Assembly (NCBI GenBank): GCA_900770525.1
Contig: CAAHDT010000003.1
Span: forward strand, 1 to 64,000
From: Candidatus Gastranaerophilales bacterium
GTDB taxonomy: Bacteria; Cyanobacteriota; Vampirovibrionia; Gastranaerophilales; Gastranaerophilaceae
Direction: 5' to 3'
Length of the DNA: 64,000 nucleotides
Below the pieces are notes generated by a model. It searched no databases, was not told the origin of the DNA, and saw only the letters and a list, made by a program, of their open reading frames with translations. The position numbers and the translations under genes were made by a program. Shown here one piece after another: positions 42,231-52,093 of the stretch (its first letter is position 1; each line of letters starts with the position of its first letter).

Positions 42231-43298
42231 TTAAAATAAATTTTGTTGTGCAACATACTTTTTATACCCTAAATGCTCATATGCATACGGTGTAACTTTT
42301 CGACCTCGTGGGGTTCTCTGCAACAAACCTGCTTGCAACAAATATGGCTCACAAACATCCTCTAAAGTACGAACATCCTCACCTAAAGCAGCAGCCAAAG
42401 TTTCAATCCCAACAGGTCCACCATTAAATTTTTCTATAATCAGATTAAGAAGCCCTCTATCTGTAGTATCGAGTCCGCAATTATCTATTTTTAGAGTATC
42501 CAATGCAGAATTTGCGACATCTTTGGTTATTTTACCATCAGCTTTTACAAGTGCAAAATCCGCGACACGTTTTACAAGCCTGTTTGCAATTCTTGGAGTT
42601 CCTCTTGAACGAGAAGCGATAGCATAAGCACCACCTTCATCTATATCAATATCCAATATACCGGCAGTTCTTGTTACAACTTGAGACAATTCCTCATTCG
42701 TATAAAACTCTAATCGATGAATAATACCAAACCTATCTCTTAATGGACCAGATAATGCCCCGGCCTTGGTTGTGGCTCCAATTAAGGTAAATTTGGGAAG
42801 AGGCAAACGCAAGGTTTTTACAGTTTGAGCCTTACCGGTAGTCATATCTAAAAAGAAATCTTCCATTGCCGGATACAAAATTTCTTCCGCAACTTTATTT
42901 AATCGATGAATTTCATCTATAAAAAGAATTTCTCCGCCTTTTAAAGACATCAAAATTCCAATTATATCACGAGGTCTTTCTAGTGCCGGAGCAGATGTTA
43001 TTTTAATCTCAACCCCCATTTGTTCGGCAATAACTCCAGCTAGAGTTGTTTTACCAAGCCCTGGAGGTCCATAAAACAATAAGTGATCCAACGGTTGCTC
43101 TCTTTTTTTAGCAGCTGCAATTGTAATTTTTAAAGTTTCTTTCAATGCAGACTGCCCTATGTACGAATCAAAACTTTTTGGTCTAATACAATTTTCAAAA
43201 TTTTTATCGCACTCAATAGTTTCCGCTTTAACAACCGGATTTTTGGAATTTATATCAACTTTTTTAAAGTTTGTATTGTCGTCTGAAATAATACTCAT
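42231..43298 (-). CDS. ruvB: Holliday junction helicase RuvB
   Basis: AAA+ motor of the RuvABC branch-migration complex. Walker A GPPGLGKT (77-84), DEIHRLNK, GATTKAGALSGPLRDRFGI and a C-terminal winged helix with GGPVGIETLAAALGED and LLQAGLLQRTPRGR. It has about 30 extra N-terminal residues before the core (DKNFENCIRPKSFDSYIGQ). ruvA and ruvC are not nearby. Confidence 0.95.
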   Translation of the reverse strand: MSIISDDNTNFKKVDINSKNPVVKAETIECDKNFENCIRPKSFDSYIGQSALKETLKITIAAAKKREQPLDHLLFYGPPGLGKTTLAGVIAEQMGVEIKITSAPALERPRDIIGILMSLKGGEILFIDEIHRLNKVAEEILYPAMEDFFLDMTTGKAQTVKTLRLPLPKFTLIGATTKAGALSGPLRDRFGIIHRLEFYTNEELSQVVTRTAGILDIDIDEGGAYAIASRSRGTPRIANRLVKRVADFALVKADGKITKDVANSALDTLKIDNCGLDTTDRGLLNLIIEKFNGGPVGIETLAAALGEDVRTLEDVCEPYLLQAGLLQRTPRGRKVTPYAYEHLGYKKYVAQQNLF

Positions 43299-43373
43299 AA
43301 TTTTTCATTTTCATGATATCATATAAACAAAAATAGGGAAAGTTATTAACTAAAATAACAGAATGGAGAGACA

Positions 43374-44546
43374 ATGAAAGTATCAGAACGTTTAGAAAAA
43401 ATACCTCCGTATTTATTTGCGGAAATTGATCGAAAAATTGCAGAAGCTAGAGCTAAAGGTATTGATATAATAAGTCTTGGAATTGGAGATCCAGACAAAC
43501 CAACCTTGCAACCTGTAGTTGACGAAATGCACAAAGCAATTGACAATCCTAAAAATCACGATTACCCACCATATAATGGTACTGAACAATTCAGAACAGC
43601 AGCTAGAAATTGGATGAAAAAACGTTTTGATGTAGAATTAAATGCTGACACAGAAATCTTAGCAAATATTGGCTCCAAAGAAGCTATTGCACACGTATTT
43701 TTTGCCTATGTTGACAAAGGTGACTATACGCTAGTACCGGATCCAGGTTATCCGGTATACAAAAATGCGACAATCTTCGCCGGTGGAACACCTTATGCAA
43801 TGCCACTATTAGAAGAAAACGGATTTTTACCAGATTTAGACAAAATTCCTAAAGATATTGCCCAAAAAGCTAAATTAATGTTCGTTAATTATCCAAACAA
43901 CCCAACAGGTGCAACTGCAGACCTTGAATTTTATAAAAAAGCAGTAGCATTTTGTAAAAAATATGATATTCTACTGTGCTCTGATATGGCATACTCTGAA
44001 ATGACATATGACGGATACAAAGCACCATCAGTTCTCCAAGTAGAAGGTGCTAAAGATGTGGCTTTGGAATTCTATTCACATTCTAAGTCTTATAATATGA
44101 CCGGCTGGCGTGTTGGATTTGTTGCCGGAAATGCGGATGCAATAAAAGCTCTAGGAACAATTAAAAACAATATCGACAGTGGAACATTTAAGGCTATTCA
44201 ACAGGCTGCCTCTGCAGCATTCTCCGTAGAGCAATCATATATTGATAAACTTAACGGAATGTATCAAGAGCGCCGCGATGTTATGGTTAAGGGCTTGCAA
44301 GAATTAGGTTGGGATATAAAACCAACTAAAGCGACATTCTATATCTGGATTCCTACTCCAAATGGAATGTCAAGTGAAGAATTTGCAACATTAATGCTTG
44401 AAAAAGCAAATGTAGTTGTTCCACCTGGAATAGGTTATGGTAAATGCGGAGAAGGCTACATAAGAATCGCTTTAACAAAAGATGTAGAAACTCTTAAAAA
44501 AGCATTACAAAGAATGAAGGATGCCGGCATCCACTATTCAAAATAA
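43374..44546 (+). CDS. dapL: LL-diaminopimelate aminotransferase
   Basis: PLP enzyme of the DapL route, making LL-diaminopimelate directly from tetrahydrodipicolinate for lysine and peptidoglycan. N-terminal SERLEKIPPYLFAEIDRKI and GIGDPDKPT are typical of DapL; YPNNPTGA, SDMAYSEM and SHSKSYNMTGWRVGF (PLP Lys238, Arg246) give the class I aminotransferase core. 390 aa. The DapL route is characteristic of Cyanobacteria, plants and some anaerobes, agreeing with the suggested lineage. GGAGAG precedes the ATG; a long palindrome follows the gene. Confidence 0.93.
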   Translation: MKVSERLEKIPPYLFAEIDRKIAEARAKGIDIISLGIGDPDKPTLQPVVDEMHKAIDNPKNHDYPPYNGTEQFRTAARNWMKKRFDVELNADTEILANIGSKEAIAHVFFAYVDKGDYTLVPDPGYPVYKNATIFAGGTPYAMPLLEENGFLPDLDKIPKDIAQKAKLMFVNYPNNPTGATADLEFYKKAVAFCKKYDILLCSDMAYSEMTYDGYKAPSVLQVEGAKDVALEFYSHSKSYNMTGWRVGFVAGNADAIKALGTIKNNIDSGTFKAIQQAASAAFSVEQSYIDKLNGMYQERRDVMVKGLQELGWDIKPTKATFYIWIPTPNGMSSEEFATLMLEKANVVVPPGIGYGKCGEGYIRIALTKDVETLKKALQRMKDAGIHYSK

Positions 44547-44551
44547 TTCAC

Positions 44552-44587
44552 ATATACTAACCTTCTCTTAAGAGAAGGTTAGTATAT
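44552..44587. repeat. Perfect 36-bp palindrome
   Basis: Eighteen bases starting ATATACTAACC are followed by their exact reverse complement, with TTAA at the centre. It lies just after dapL and 52 bases before the 1200-aa gene. No T-run follows on either strand, so it is not a standard terminator, though a hairpin could form in RNA and protect the 3' end. Confidence 0.75.
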
Positions 44588-44639
44588 TACCAAGTGTTAA
44601 GTATATAGCAAAATATTAGAAATATGGTATAGTTTCAGT

Positions 44640-47600
44640 ATGGAATGTCCTAAATGCGGGTTTGAAATTGACGAGAGAACAACGGTTTGTCCAAACTGTA
44701 AGAAAGTTTTAAAAGTTGTTTGTCCTATTTGTAAAACCATTAACAAAACAAATACATGTAAAAGGTGCGGTTATGTTATTTTAACAAAATGTAATCGGTG
44801 CGGAAAAGTTAACCTCACCGGTAATAAAAAGTGCAAAAAATGCGGATTTGATCTTGAAAAAAGTGTAATAATGAACGAGGCAAATACCGATGACTTTGCA
44901 GCTTTGGTTATAATGTTTCCGACTATTAGTGACATGCACCAAGTACTTGGAAGTGCTAAGCTTTACAACAAATTTAAAGATAATCTAGACAAAATCATAG
45001 ACAAAGCCGCAAAAGACGAACGAGCTCGCAGGCAAATAATAAACAAAGAGTACGTTATCAGGTTTGATAAAGAGTATTCGTTTAATGCATCTGCTCGAGT
45101 TGCTATAAAAACGGCGATAAACATTTTGACAGAAATAACCAAGATGAACTATCGTCTTACTAATAAGAAAAATGTTACAACACGTTGTAACATGGTTTTA
45201 ATGAAAAGGAATGTTGAAGACAATCCAAATGACTTTGAATCCGGGTTTAACATTAACCTGTTAAATAACAGAGAAGAAGACGACAGCAAAAAAGCCAGAT
45301 TAATGGGAGCATTCCAACTTTTAGCAGACAGTTTTATAGAAAAAGCCCTCGGAAAAGAATATCCATTTGATGCACTTAGTTCCGTTGTTATAAACGGAGA
45401 AATGATAACGTTATCAGAAGTTGAAATCTCTAAGTATATAGCAATAAATTACGAGGAACTTGAAGAGGAAGAAAAAGAAGCAGAAGTTCCAAATTTTGTC
45501 CAAAACATGCTTGTAGAACAAGATAAACTTGATGGTGAAGCCCTTAGCAAAATGGAAAAGCCTAACGATCCTGACGCAATATATGACATTGAAACAATTA
45601 ATTTCAGTGAAATAAAATGCGAGTTTATGCGAATTGAAAATGTTGATGTATTTTTCCATGTTGCAAGTAAACTTCAAAGTGTACCAAAGGGAATTCTTGC
45701 AATTAGGACAGATCCTTTATATGTTCCATATTCAATAAAACTACTATCAGCCATTGCTGATTTAAATATCTACAAAAACATTATAACTGTTACTTGTTAC
45801 GATGAAATGAAGTATTCACCATACTCATTTTTCCAAAATTTAGTATCCGCCGTTTTTGAATATACCGTTTCTCAAAAATTATTTGACAGAAATGATTTTT
45901 CAATGTTCAACTCTATTGATCAAAATGGAATGATTAAAGATTTAATTACATTTAGGCAAAGAGATATTGAAAACCCGCAAGATACAAGATACACATACTT
46001 TGATATATTTTTAACACTATTACAGGCAATCCCCAATACATTAATATTTATAGAAAACTTTGAAAAAATTGATCAAAGTTCATATGATGTATTGAGATAT
46101 TTATTTGAAGCTTTTGAAGAACTTGATATCAGCTATATGATACAATATAGCAAAGATTTCAGCCTTCATAAAGACATGCATTTTCTTGTAACAAAACCTT
46201 ATTACACGGAAATAACTCTAAAACCAACACCTTTTGAAAAAATGGTAGAAGAAAACAAACATTATTACAGAAAAATAATGGATAGTTTTTATTTTCAAAG
46301 AATTGCCAAATATTCATTTGGTAGCATATTATTCTTAGATATTGCACTTCAATATTTAATTGAGAGTGGAGTTTTTGAAGCAACAGAAGATGCCATTGTA
46401 CTTGTTAATCCAAAAACAATCATTATTCCGTCAAGTTTAAACAAGCTTATAAAAAGAAGATTGAATTTATTACAGGATTATCCTGATACAATTAATTTCT
46501 TGGCATCCGTAATATTACTTGGACCTAGAATAGATGAAGCAACAATAAAAAGTCTTGAATTTGAGAAAATTGGAGATATTATAGAACAATTGACCGAAAT
46601 GGGATATATCTATTTCTATAATAATTGTATGTATTTCCCGAACTACAATATTTTAAGGGCTAATCTGTTACAAACCTTGGACAAAACCGTTCTTTCTAGT
46701 ATCGCTACGAATTTATTTAATAAAGTTTTTGATGAAAAAATGCCATCACCGACAAAAGCATACTTATATGGACTTTTAAAGGACTATCGCTCAGAATTTT
46801 TGGAATGGGAAAAACTAGCAAAAATCAGTCTTTCTTTAGGTGACTTTAACGCATATTTAAATTGTGCCGATAAAATTTTATCAATACTCGAAATGAACAA
46901 CAACGAGGAAGCTCAAGAAGATATTGAAAACTACAAACTTGAGTTATATGAAAATATTGCGACAAACATGTTTGAATATGTTCCGGAAAAAACATTTGCC
47001 TTAGCAGAGAAAACATTACAGAATCTTGAACAAAAGACTGACACTGAAAAAATCATTAATCTTTGCAACAAATTAATTCAAGGTTGTTTGATTTCTGGCA
47101 AATACACGCATGCATTGGAATTAACACACAAGATACTATCGTTGCTGCCAAATTCGTCTATTGATCCCGCAACAACAAACTTTAACAAATATTTTTACTT
47201 AATGACAATTGTCCATGTTGAAATTTTGTTCAATATAGGAGCCTGGGAAGACTGTTTAGATGTAGGCTATAGTGTATTGAATGTAACAAACCAAGCTAAT
47301 TTGGAAATATTAAAACCTGATTACCTTAGTGTTGAACAATTTGAAAGTATTATTATGGATACAATTGCCTATATTGCTCTTGCAAACATTTTACAGTTGA
47401 AGGGAAATATACAGCAGTTTTTGAATATAATACGCTCAGACTTCACAAACGTACCGGCAGGATATGATATTTTTGTCGCCCTACAAGATTTTATATTCGG
47501 CAAAACACCTCAATATGATGAATCAATGATTGATAACAAATTTTCTGGAGTTATTTATCATATATTAGAAGCTTTCACGCGTTGCACACATGATTACAAC

Positions 47601-48242
47601 ATATTTGCAGAAGAAATCTATCAGGCAAAATTAATTGCAAAAGAAAATAAAATGTTTCAAATTGAATTATTTATTGATTTAATGATAGCTTATGCATACT
47701 TAAAACTATGTTCATTTAGAAAAGCTTCTACAATAATTTACCAAATTATAAAAGTAGCGAACGAATCAGGCTTAACAAATCTTTTATACGTAGCCTGGTT
47801 TGTTATGAGTGAACTTAACCTGACAGAAGGTAGATATATTGTTACATATGGTATATTAAATAATTCGCTTATTCAGTTGGAAAAAGCGGATAATACCAAC
47901 GAATATTTGTTAATGCTTTTCAAATACAATATGTACAAAGTTTTAAGATTCCAAGGTAAAGATGAAAATGCTCAAATTTGTCTTGCACAAGCAGCATATA
48001 TCGCACAAAAATACGGTATAGATTTCACCTTTGACACTGACGAAAGTCATTTTATACCATTAATAGACCCTGATGCGGAAGATAACATCTTAATGAAAAC
48101 AAAAGGTTTTGGCGAAGGTTCTCTCGCGGATTTAGAGGAAACAGAAGAAAGAAATAAAGCAAATCCGTTTACTTCAAATGCAATACCAGATATAACAGAT
48201 GAGAACCCTCAAACAGAAGATAATAATACAGAAGGAGAATAA
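44640..48242 (+). CDS. Zinc-ribbon, degenerate ATPase and TPR-like protein (1200 aa)
   Basis: Residues 1-70 carry six CxxC pairs (CPKC, CPNC, CPIC, CKRC, CNRC, CKKC), forming tandem zinc ribbons. About 78-190 (DDFAALVIMFPTISDM, then KEYVIRFDKEYSFNASARVAIKTA split) resembles a degenerate class III nucleotide cyclase fold. About 330-640 resembles an AAA_16-type ATPase: IPNTLIFIENFEKIDQSS matches the Walker B strand but the Walker A position (VPKGILAIRTDPLYV) lacks the GxxxxGK motif. The rest (about 640-1130) is helical-repeat, with an acidic tail. The plan is that of cyclase/STAND-type signalling proteins with dead catalytic sites. glgA starts 3 bases after its stop, so a link to glycogen metabolism is possible. 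Confidence 0.65.
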   Translation: MECPKCGFEIDERTTVCPNCKKVLKVVCPICKTINKTNTCKRCGYVILTKCNRCGKVNLTGNKKCKKCGFDLEKSVIMNEANTDDFAALVIMFPTISDMHQVLGSAKLYNKFKDNLDKIIDKAAKDERARRQIINKEYVIRFDKEYSFNASARVAIKTAINILTEITKMNYRLTNKKNVTTRCNMVLMKRNVEDNPNDFESGFNINLLNNREEDDSKKARLMGAFQLLADSFIEKALGKEYPFDALSSVVINGEMITLSEVEISKYIAINYEELEEEEKEAEVPNFVQNMLVEQDKLDGEALSKMEKPNDPDAIYDIETINFSEIKCEFMRIENVDVFFHVASKLQSVPKGILAIRTDPLYVPYSIKLLSAIADLNIYKNIITVTCYDEMKYSPYSFFQNLVSAVFEYTVSQKLFDRNDFSMFNSIDQNGMIKDLITFRQRDIENPQDTRYTYFDIFLTLLQAIPNTLIFIENFEKIDQSSYDVLRYLFEAFEELDISYMIQYSKDFSLHKDMHFLVTKPYYTEITLKPTPFEKMVEENKHYYRKIMDSFYFQRIAKYSFGSILFLDIALQYLIESGVFEATEDAIVLVNPKTIIIPSSLNKLIKRRLNLLQDYPDTINFLASVILLGPRIDEATIKSLEFEKIGDIIEQLTEMGYIYFYNNCMYFPNYNILRANLLQTLDKTVLSSIATNLFNKVFDEKMPSPTKAYLYGLLKDYRSEFLEWEKLAKISLSLGDFNAYLNCADKILSILEMNNNEEAQEDIENYKLELYENIATNMFEYVPEKTFALAEKTLQNLEQKTDTEKIINLCNKLIQGCLISGKYTHALELTHKILSLLPNSSIDPATTNFNKYFYLMTIVHVEILFNIGAWEDCLDVGYSVLNVTNQANLEILKPDYLSVEQFESIIMDTIAYIALANILQLKGNIQQFLNIIRSDFTNVPAGYDIFVALQDFIFGKTPQYDESMIDNKFSGVIYHILEAFTRCTHDYNIFAEEIYQAKLIAKENKMFQIELFIDLMIAYAYLKLCSFRKASTIIYQIIKVANESGLTNLLYVAWFVMSELNLTEGRYIVTYGILNNSLIQLEKADNTNEYLLMLFKYNMYKVLRFQGKDENAQICLAQAAYIAQKYGIDFTFDTDESHFIPLIDPDAEDNILMKTKGFGEGSLADLEETEERNKANPFTSNAIPDITDENPQTEDNNTEGE

Positions 48243-48245
48243 TTC

Positions 48246-49688
48246 ATGAAAGTTCTTTTTGCAGCGGCAGAAGTAGCGCCTTTTTCAAAGGCTGGCGGTT
48301 TGGCAGATGTAGTTGGAAGTTTACCGAAATATTTAGAGAAAAAAGCACAAATAGCGATATTCACACCTCTACATGGTTGCATTGACATAGAAAAATATGG
48401 CATAAAAGAACTAGAGAACTCTGAATTATGGCTCACATTTGGGAATCAAGGGCATAAGTTCCGACTTTTTATGTGCAAGCTTCCCGGAACAGATATAAAT
48501 GTATTCTTTGTACATAATGACTGGTACTTCACTTGTTTTAAAGAAGTTTACCCTAAATGGCTTGATACAAGATATGAACACGAAAGATATATTGCCTTTT
48601 CACTTGCCGTAATGGAATACGCCAAACTTCTTAACTTCAGAGCTGACATAATACATGCTAATGATTGGCATACTGCAATGATACCTGTTTACTTAAAAAG
48701 CAACTATAAATATGACGAATATTGGGCAAGAACCAAAACAGTTTTTGAAATACACAATTTAGCTTACCAAGGAGTTTGGTTTGAAGATGTATTAGATTTT
48801 GCCAACATGAGAAAAGATATAGTTTATAACGAATGGGGGGTGGAACACTTTGGCAAAGTTAATTGGATGAAAGGTGCAATAAATTACTCCGACCGCGTTG
48901 TTGCAGTTTCTCCGACATATGCAAAAGAAATTTTAACCGGTGAATACGGAGAGGGAATGGATTATACCTTGAGAGGTGCCTCTTACAAACTAAAAGGTAT
49001 CGTTAACGGTATCGACTATGACGTATTCAATCCGAAAAAAGATAAAACCATTGTAAAAAATTACGATGCAAAATCTCTTAAAAATAAAAACGAAAACAAA
49101 AAAGTTGTATGTGAAAAGTTTGGGCTAAAATATGATGAAAATCGTCCGCTAATTTCCTGCATATCAAGATTAGTTCCGCAAAAGGGTTTTGATTTAATTA
49201 GAGATGCGGAAAATGCAATGAAAAATACCGAAGCAGATTATATTTTCTTAGGAAACGGAAATAAAGATTATGAAAATCTTCTTATATGGCTTTCTAATAA
49301 TAGCACTAATATTAGAGCATATATAGGCTACAACGCAGATCTGGCAAATCAGATTTATGCAGGTAGTGATTTTTATTTAATGCCATCAAAATTTGAACCA
49401 TGCGGACTTAGCCAACTTATTGCAATGCGATATGGAGCATTACCTATCGTTAGAGCAACAGGTGGCTTAGAAGACACTGTTACCGGATATCCGCTAAACG
49501 ATAGCACCGGATTCAAATTCTGGACTTATAATGGGTTTGATATGATGCAAGCAGTTAATTGCGCGTTAGAAGTTTATAAAGATAAGTTCACATTTAATGC
49601 AATGCAAAAAACGGCAATGGAAACAGATTTTTCTTGGAAGAAAAGTTCTCAAGAGTACTTAAAAATGTATAACGAATTGGTAAAATAA
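48246..49688 (+). CDS. glgA: Glycogen synthase (ADP-glucose)
   Basis: GT5 enzyme elongating alpha-1,4-glucan from ADP-glucose. KAGGLADVVGSLPK (Lys15 binds the donor), HANDWHTAMIP, EIHNLAYQG, NGIDYDVFNP, SRLVPQKGFDLI and the C-terminal PSKFEPCGLSQLIAMRYG with ATGGLEDTV are all present. 480 aa, standard. Translation is probably coupled to the upstream 1200-aa gene (AAGGAGAATAATTC before the ATG). Other glg genes are not in this window. Confidence 0.95.
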   Translation: MKVLFAAAEVAPFSKAGGLADVVGSLPKYLEKKAQIAIFTPLHGCIDIEKYGIKELENSELWLTFGNQGHKFRLFMCKLPGTDINVFFVHNDWYFTCFKEVYPKWLDTRYEHERYIAFSLAVMEYAKLLNFRADIIHANDWHTAMIPVYLKSNYKYDEYWARTKTVFEIHNLAYQGVWFEDVLDFANMRKDIVYNEWGVEHFGKVNWMKGAINYSDRVVAVSPTYAKEILTGEYGEGMDYTLRGASYKLKGIVNGIDYDVFNPKKDKTIVKNYDAKSLKNKNENKKVVCEKFGLKYDENRPLISCISRLVPQKGFDLIRDAENAMKNTEADYIFLGNGNKDYENLLIWLSNNSTNIRAYIGYNADLANQIYAGSDFYLMPSKFEPCGLSQLIAMRYGALPIVRATGGLEDTVTGYPLNDSTGFKFWTYNGFDMMQAVNCALEVYKDKFTFNAMQKTAMETDFSWKKSSQEYLKMYNELVK

Positions 49689-50183
49689 ATGAAAAAAATA
49701 ATTGGATTTCTAATTTGTATTTCATTAAGTATTGGGCTACTCGCATTGGCTCTTACAACAGACATTTTACAATGTTCTGGGAGTAACAATAGTTGTACAT
49801 TTGTTTCAAAGATAAAATATGCCAACATTAATTTAAATAAAGTTGACTTTAATATTGAAGACCTAAATAAAGCATATTGTCAGAAAGAAATTCAACCATC
49901 CAAAAGAGGAACAAGAAGCTATTATATCTTAAAAATAGATATAAACGGTCAACAATATAATATTTCAAGCTATAACAAGTACAAGCCTTGCAGATATGAT
50001 GAAAAACAAATAAACCATTACATTAAAAACTCTCAACAAGACTTTAAACTAGAATCATCAAATGGCTTCTTAAACGTTATGGGAATAATGTTTGCAATAA
50101 TATTTGCAGTTGTAGGAATCTTAATATTAAAAGAAGAACCGCCAAAACCAGACCCTTTTGAAGATAACGAAGAAGAGATTTAA
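49689..50183 (+). CDS. Two-helix membrane protein (164 aa)
   Basis: Not recognised. An N-terminal hydrophobic segment (about 4-24) and a second one (about 128-146, NVMGIMFAIIFAVVGILIL) flank a periplasmic-type domain with four Cys (LQCSGSNNSC, AYCQKE, KPCRYD) and Tyr/Lys-rich strands. The tail is acidic. The pattern resembles DUF3592-type proteins but I am not sure. Its start codon directly follows the glgA stop, and a terminator ends the transcript 9 bases after its own stop, so it belongs to the 44640-50183 operon. Confidence 0.65.
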   Translation: MKKIIGFLICISLSIGLLALALTTDILQCSGSNNSCTFVSKIKYANINLNKVDFNIEDLNKAYCQKEIQPSKRGTRSYYILKIDINGQQYNISSYNKYKPCRYDEKQINHYIKNSQQDFKLESSNGFLNVMGIMFAIIFAVVGILILKEEPPKPDPFEDNEEEI

Positions 50184-50192
50184 CTCATAAAA

Positions 50193-50226
50193 AAAGCCCA
50201 TCTTTCAAAATTAAAGACGGGCTTTT
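50193..50226. terminator. Intrinsic terminator of glgA operon
   Basis: Stem AGCCC-TCTTT/AAAGA-GGGCT with a central mismatch and loop CAAAATT, T-run on the + strand and an A-run before it; usable in both directions between convergent genes. Confidence 0.8.
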
Positions 50227-50247
50227 AAAATAAATTACTATAAAATA

Positions 50248-50919
50248 CTAATCTTGCTTAATTTCTGCCGGGTTTAAAATTGCACAATTAGTATTATTAA
50301 CTTGCATTAATTGAGCAAATCTATTCAAATCAGCTTGAATTTCTGGGAATGTATTATAATGCATAGGGATTACTGTTTTAGCCCCTAACCAATCAGCCGC
50401 AACAACAGCATGCTCAACATCCATTGTGTAAGTACCACCAATAGGTAACAATGCGATGTTTGGTCTGTAGATTTCTTTATATGTTTTAAAATCAGGAGTT
50501 AAGCAAGTATCGCCGGCATGGAAAATTCTAACACCTTCAATATCAAATAGAATACTTGCAGCAACACCACCATAAGAACCATCTGGAAGAGAACTTGAAT
50601 GGTATGCAGGAAGAAAGATTGCACGTCCCCAATCATAATTTAACCAACTACCAAGACAAACCGGTCTTGTTTTAACTTTTTTATCAGCACAATATGCAGC
50701 AACTTCAGTAATTGCAGTAATTGGAGCTTTTTTATTTTTAGAAATCTCAATGGCTTCACCTAAATGATCAGAATGCCCGTGAGTTACAAAAATATCAACA
50801 ATATTAGACTTTTTGTAATCATATTTGTCATTAATAGACACATATGGATCAACCAATATTGATTTATCCCCTGTTTTAAATTCAAATGCACTGTGACCAA
50901 TATATTTTAAATCAACCAT
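50248..50919 (-). CDS. UPF0173 metallo-beta-lactamase-fold hydrolase
   Basis: Small MBL-fold protein: the ligand motif THGHSDHLGEA (HxHxDH), later HAGDTC (Asp) and MHYNTFPEI (His). It starts MVDLKYIGHSAFEF, the usual N-terminus of UPF0173/YtkL proteins. The longest frame begins 49 codons earlier, but the ATG used has AAGGAG 7 bases upstream and gives 223 aa, the normal length. The physiological substrate of this family is not established. Divergent from ribD, 71 bases apart. Confidence 0.9.
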   Translation of the reverse strand: MVDLKYIGHSAFEFKTGDKSILVDPYVSINDKYDYKKSNIVDIFVTHGHSDHLGEAIEISKNKKAPITAITEVAAYCADKKVKTRPVCLGSWLNYDWGRAIFLPAYHSSSLPDGSYGGVAASILFDIEGVRIFHAGDTCLTPDFKTYKEIYRPNIALLPIGGTYTMDVEHAVVAADWLGAKTVIPMHYNTFPEIQADLNRFAQLMQVNNTNCAILNPAEIKQD

Positions 50920-50990
50920 TATACTCTCCTTATTTAAAATAAAACTACAACTCTTTATTACAATATCATTTTTTGCGTTAAAATACAAGT

Positions 50991-52040
50991 ATGAACTACG
51001 ACTATTACATGAAAAAATGCATAGAACTTGCAAAACGAGGAGAAGGAGAAGTTTCTCCGAATCCACTCGTTGGCTGCGTTATCCTTGATTCTAACGAAAA
51101 AGTTATATCAGAGGGATATCACCATTTTTGCGGAGGAAACCATGCAGAACGAGATGCATTATTAAAACTTTCACCTGCTGCTACGATAGGTGGAACCCTG
51201 TTTGTAAATTTGGAACCATGTTCTCATTTTGGGAAAACCCCTCCATGCGCTGATTTAATAATAGATAGAGGTATTAAACGAGTTGTTATCGGTATGCAAG
51301 ATGTTAATCCAATTGTTGCAGGTAATGGAATTGCCAAACTGAAAGCTAGCGGAATTGAAGTCGTTGAACATGTTCTTGAAGAGGAATGCAAAAACTTAAA
51401 TGAAGTTTTTATCAAAAACATGACACAACATAAAACTTTTGTTGCAATAAAAACAGCTACAACACTTGACGGAAAAACTGCAACATCAACCGGTAGTTCA
51501 AAATGGATAACTTCAAATGCTGCAAGAGAAGAAGTTCAAACAATTCGACACCGTTATGATGCTATTTTAACATCTTCATCCACTGTTTTAGGAGACAATC
51601 CAACAATGGCACACAAACGAAAAATCATTTTAGATAGAGAATTAAAAACAGATTTTCTTAAATCCAAAATTTACCAAAATGGAGAAATATTTGTTTTTCA
51701 TGCCCCAAATATCCAAGCTCCAGAAATTAAAAATATAAAATTTGTTCCAACTCCCGTAACTGCTAACAAGCTGGATATTGAATTTATTTTAAACAAAACT
51801 TATGAGTTTGGAATAATGAGTATACTTGTCGAAGCCGGTGGAAAACTAAATGGTGCTTTCTTGGATTTTACAGATAAAATATACCAATTTATTGCACCCA
51901 AAATAGTCGGTGACAACACGGCTTTGTCTTGTTTCGATTACCGCAAAGTTAATAACATATCTGACTCAAAAAGTTTTTCGATAAAAGAAGTTAAGAATTT
52001 TCCGCCAGATATTTTACTTACACTAATCCCAAACACGTAA
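50991..52040 (+). CDS. ribD: Riboflavin deaminase/reductase
   Basis: Bifunctional enzyme of riboflavin synthesis: deamination of the diaminopyrimidine then reduction of the ribosyl side chain. Deaminase part (1-145): GNHAERDAL (His51, Glu53) and EPCSHFGKTPPC (Cys77, Cys86) bind zinc. Reductase part (about 148-349): KTATTLDGKTATSTGSSKW split over two strands, SSTVLGDNPTM, and VEAGGKLNGAFL. 349 aa. Other rib genes are absent nearby and no FMN riboswitch was recognised upstream. Confidence 0.93.
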   Translation: MNYDYYMKKCIELAKRGEGEVSPNPLVGCVILDSNEKVISEGYHHFCGGNHAERDALLKLSPAATIGGTLFVNLEPCSHFGKTPPCADLIIDRGIKRVVIGMQDVNPIVAGNGIAKLKASGIEVVEHVLEEECKNLNEVFIKNMTQHKTFVAIKTATTLDGKTATSTGSSKWITSNAAREEVQTIRHRYDAILTSSSTVLGDNPTMAHKRKIILDRELKTDFLKSKIYQNGEIFVFHAPNIQAPEIKNIKFVPTPVTANKLDIEFILNKTYEFGIMSILVEAGGKLNGAFLDFTDKIYQFIAPKIVGDNTALSCFDYRKVNNISDSKSFSIKEVKNFPPDILLTLIPNT

Positions 52041-52093
52041 TAGCCTTTACATTTACTTTTTATCGACATATCATATATATGAGGGAGATAATT

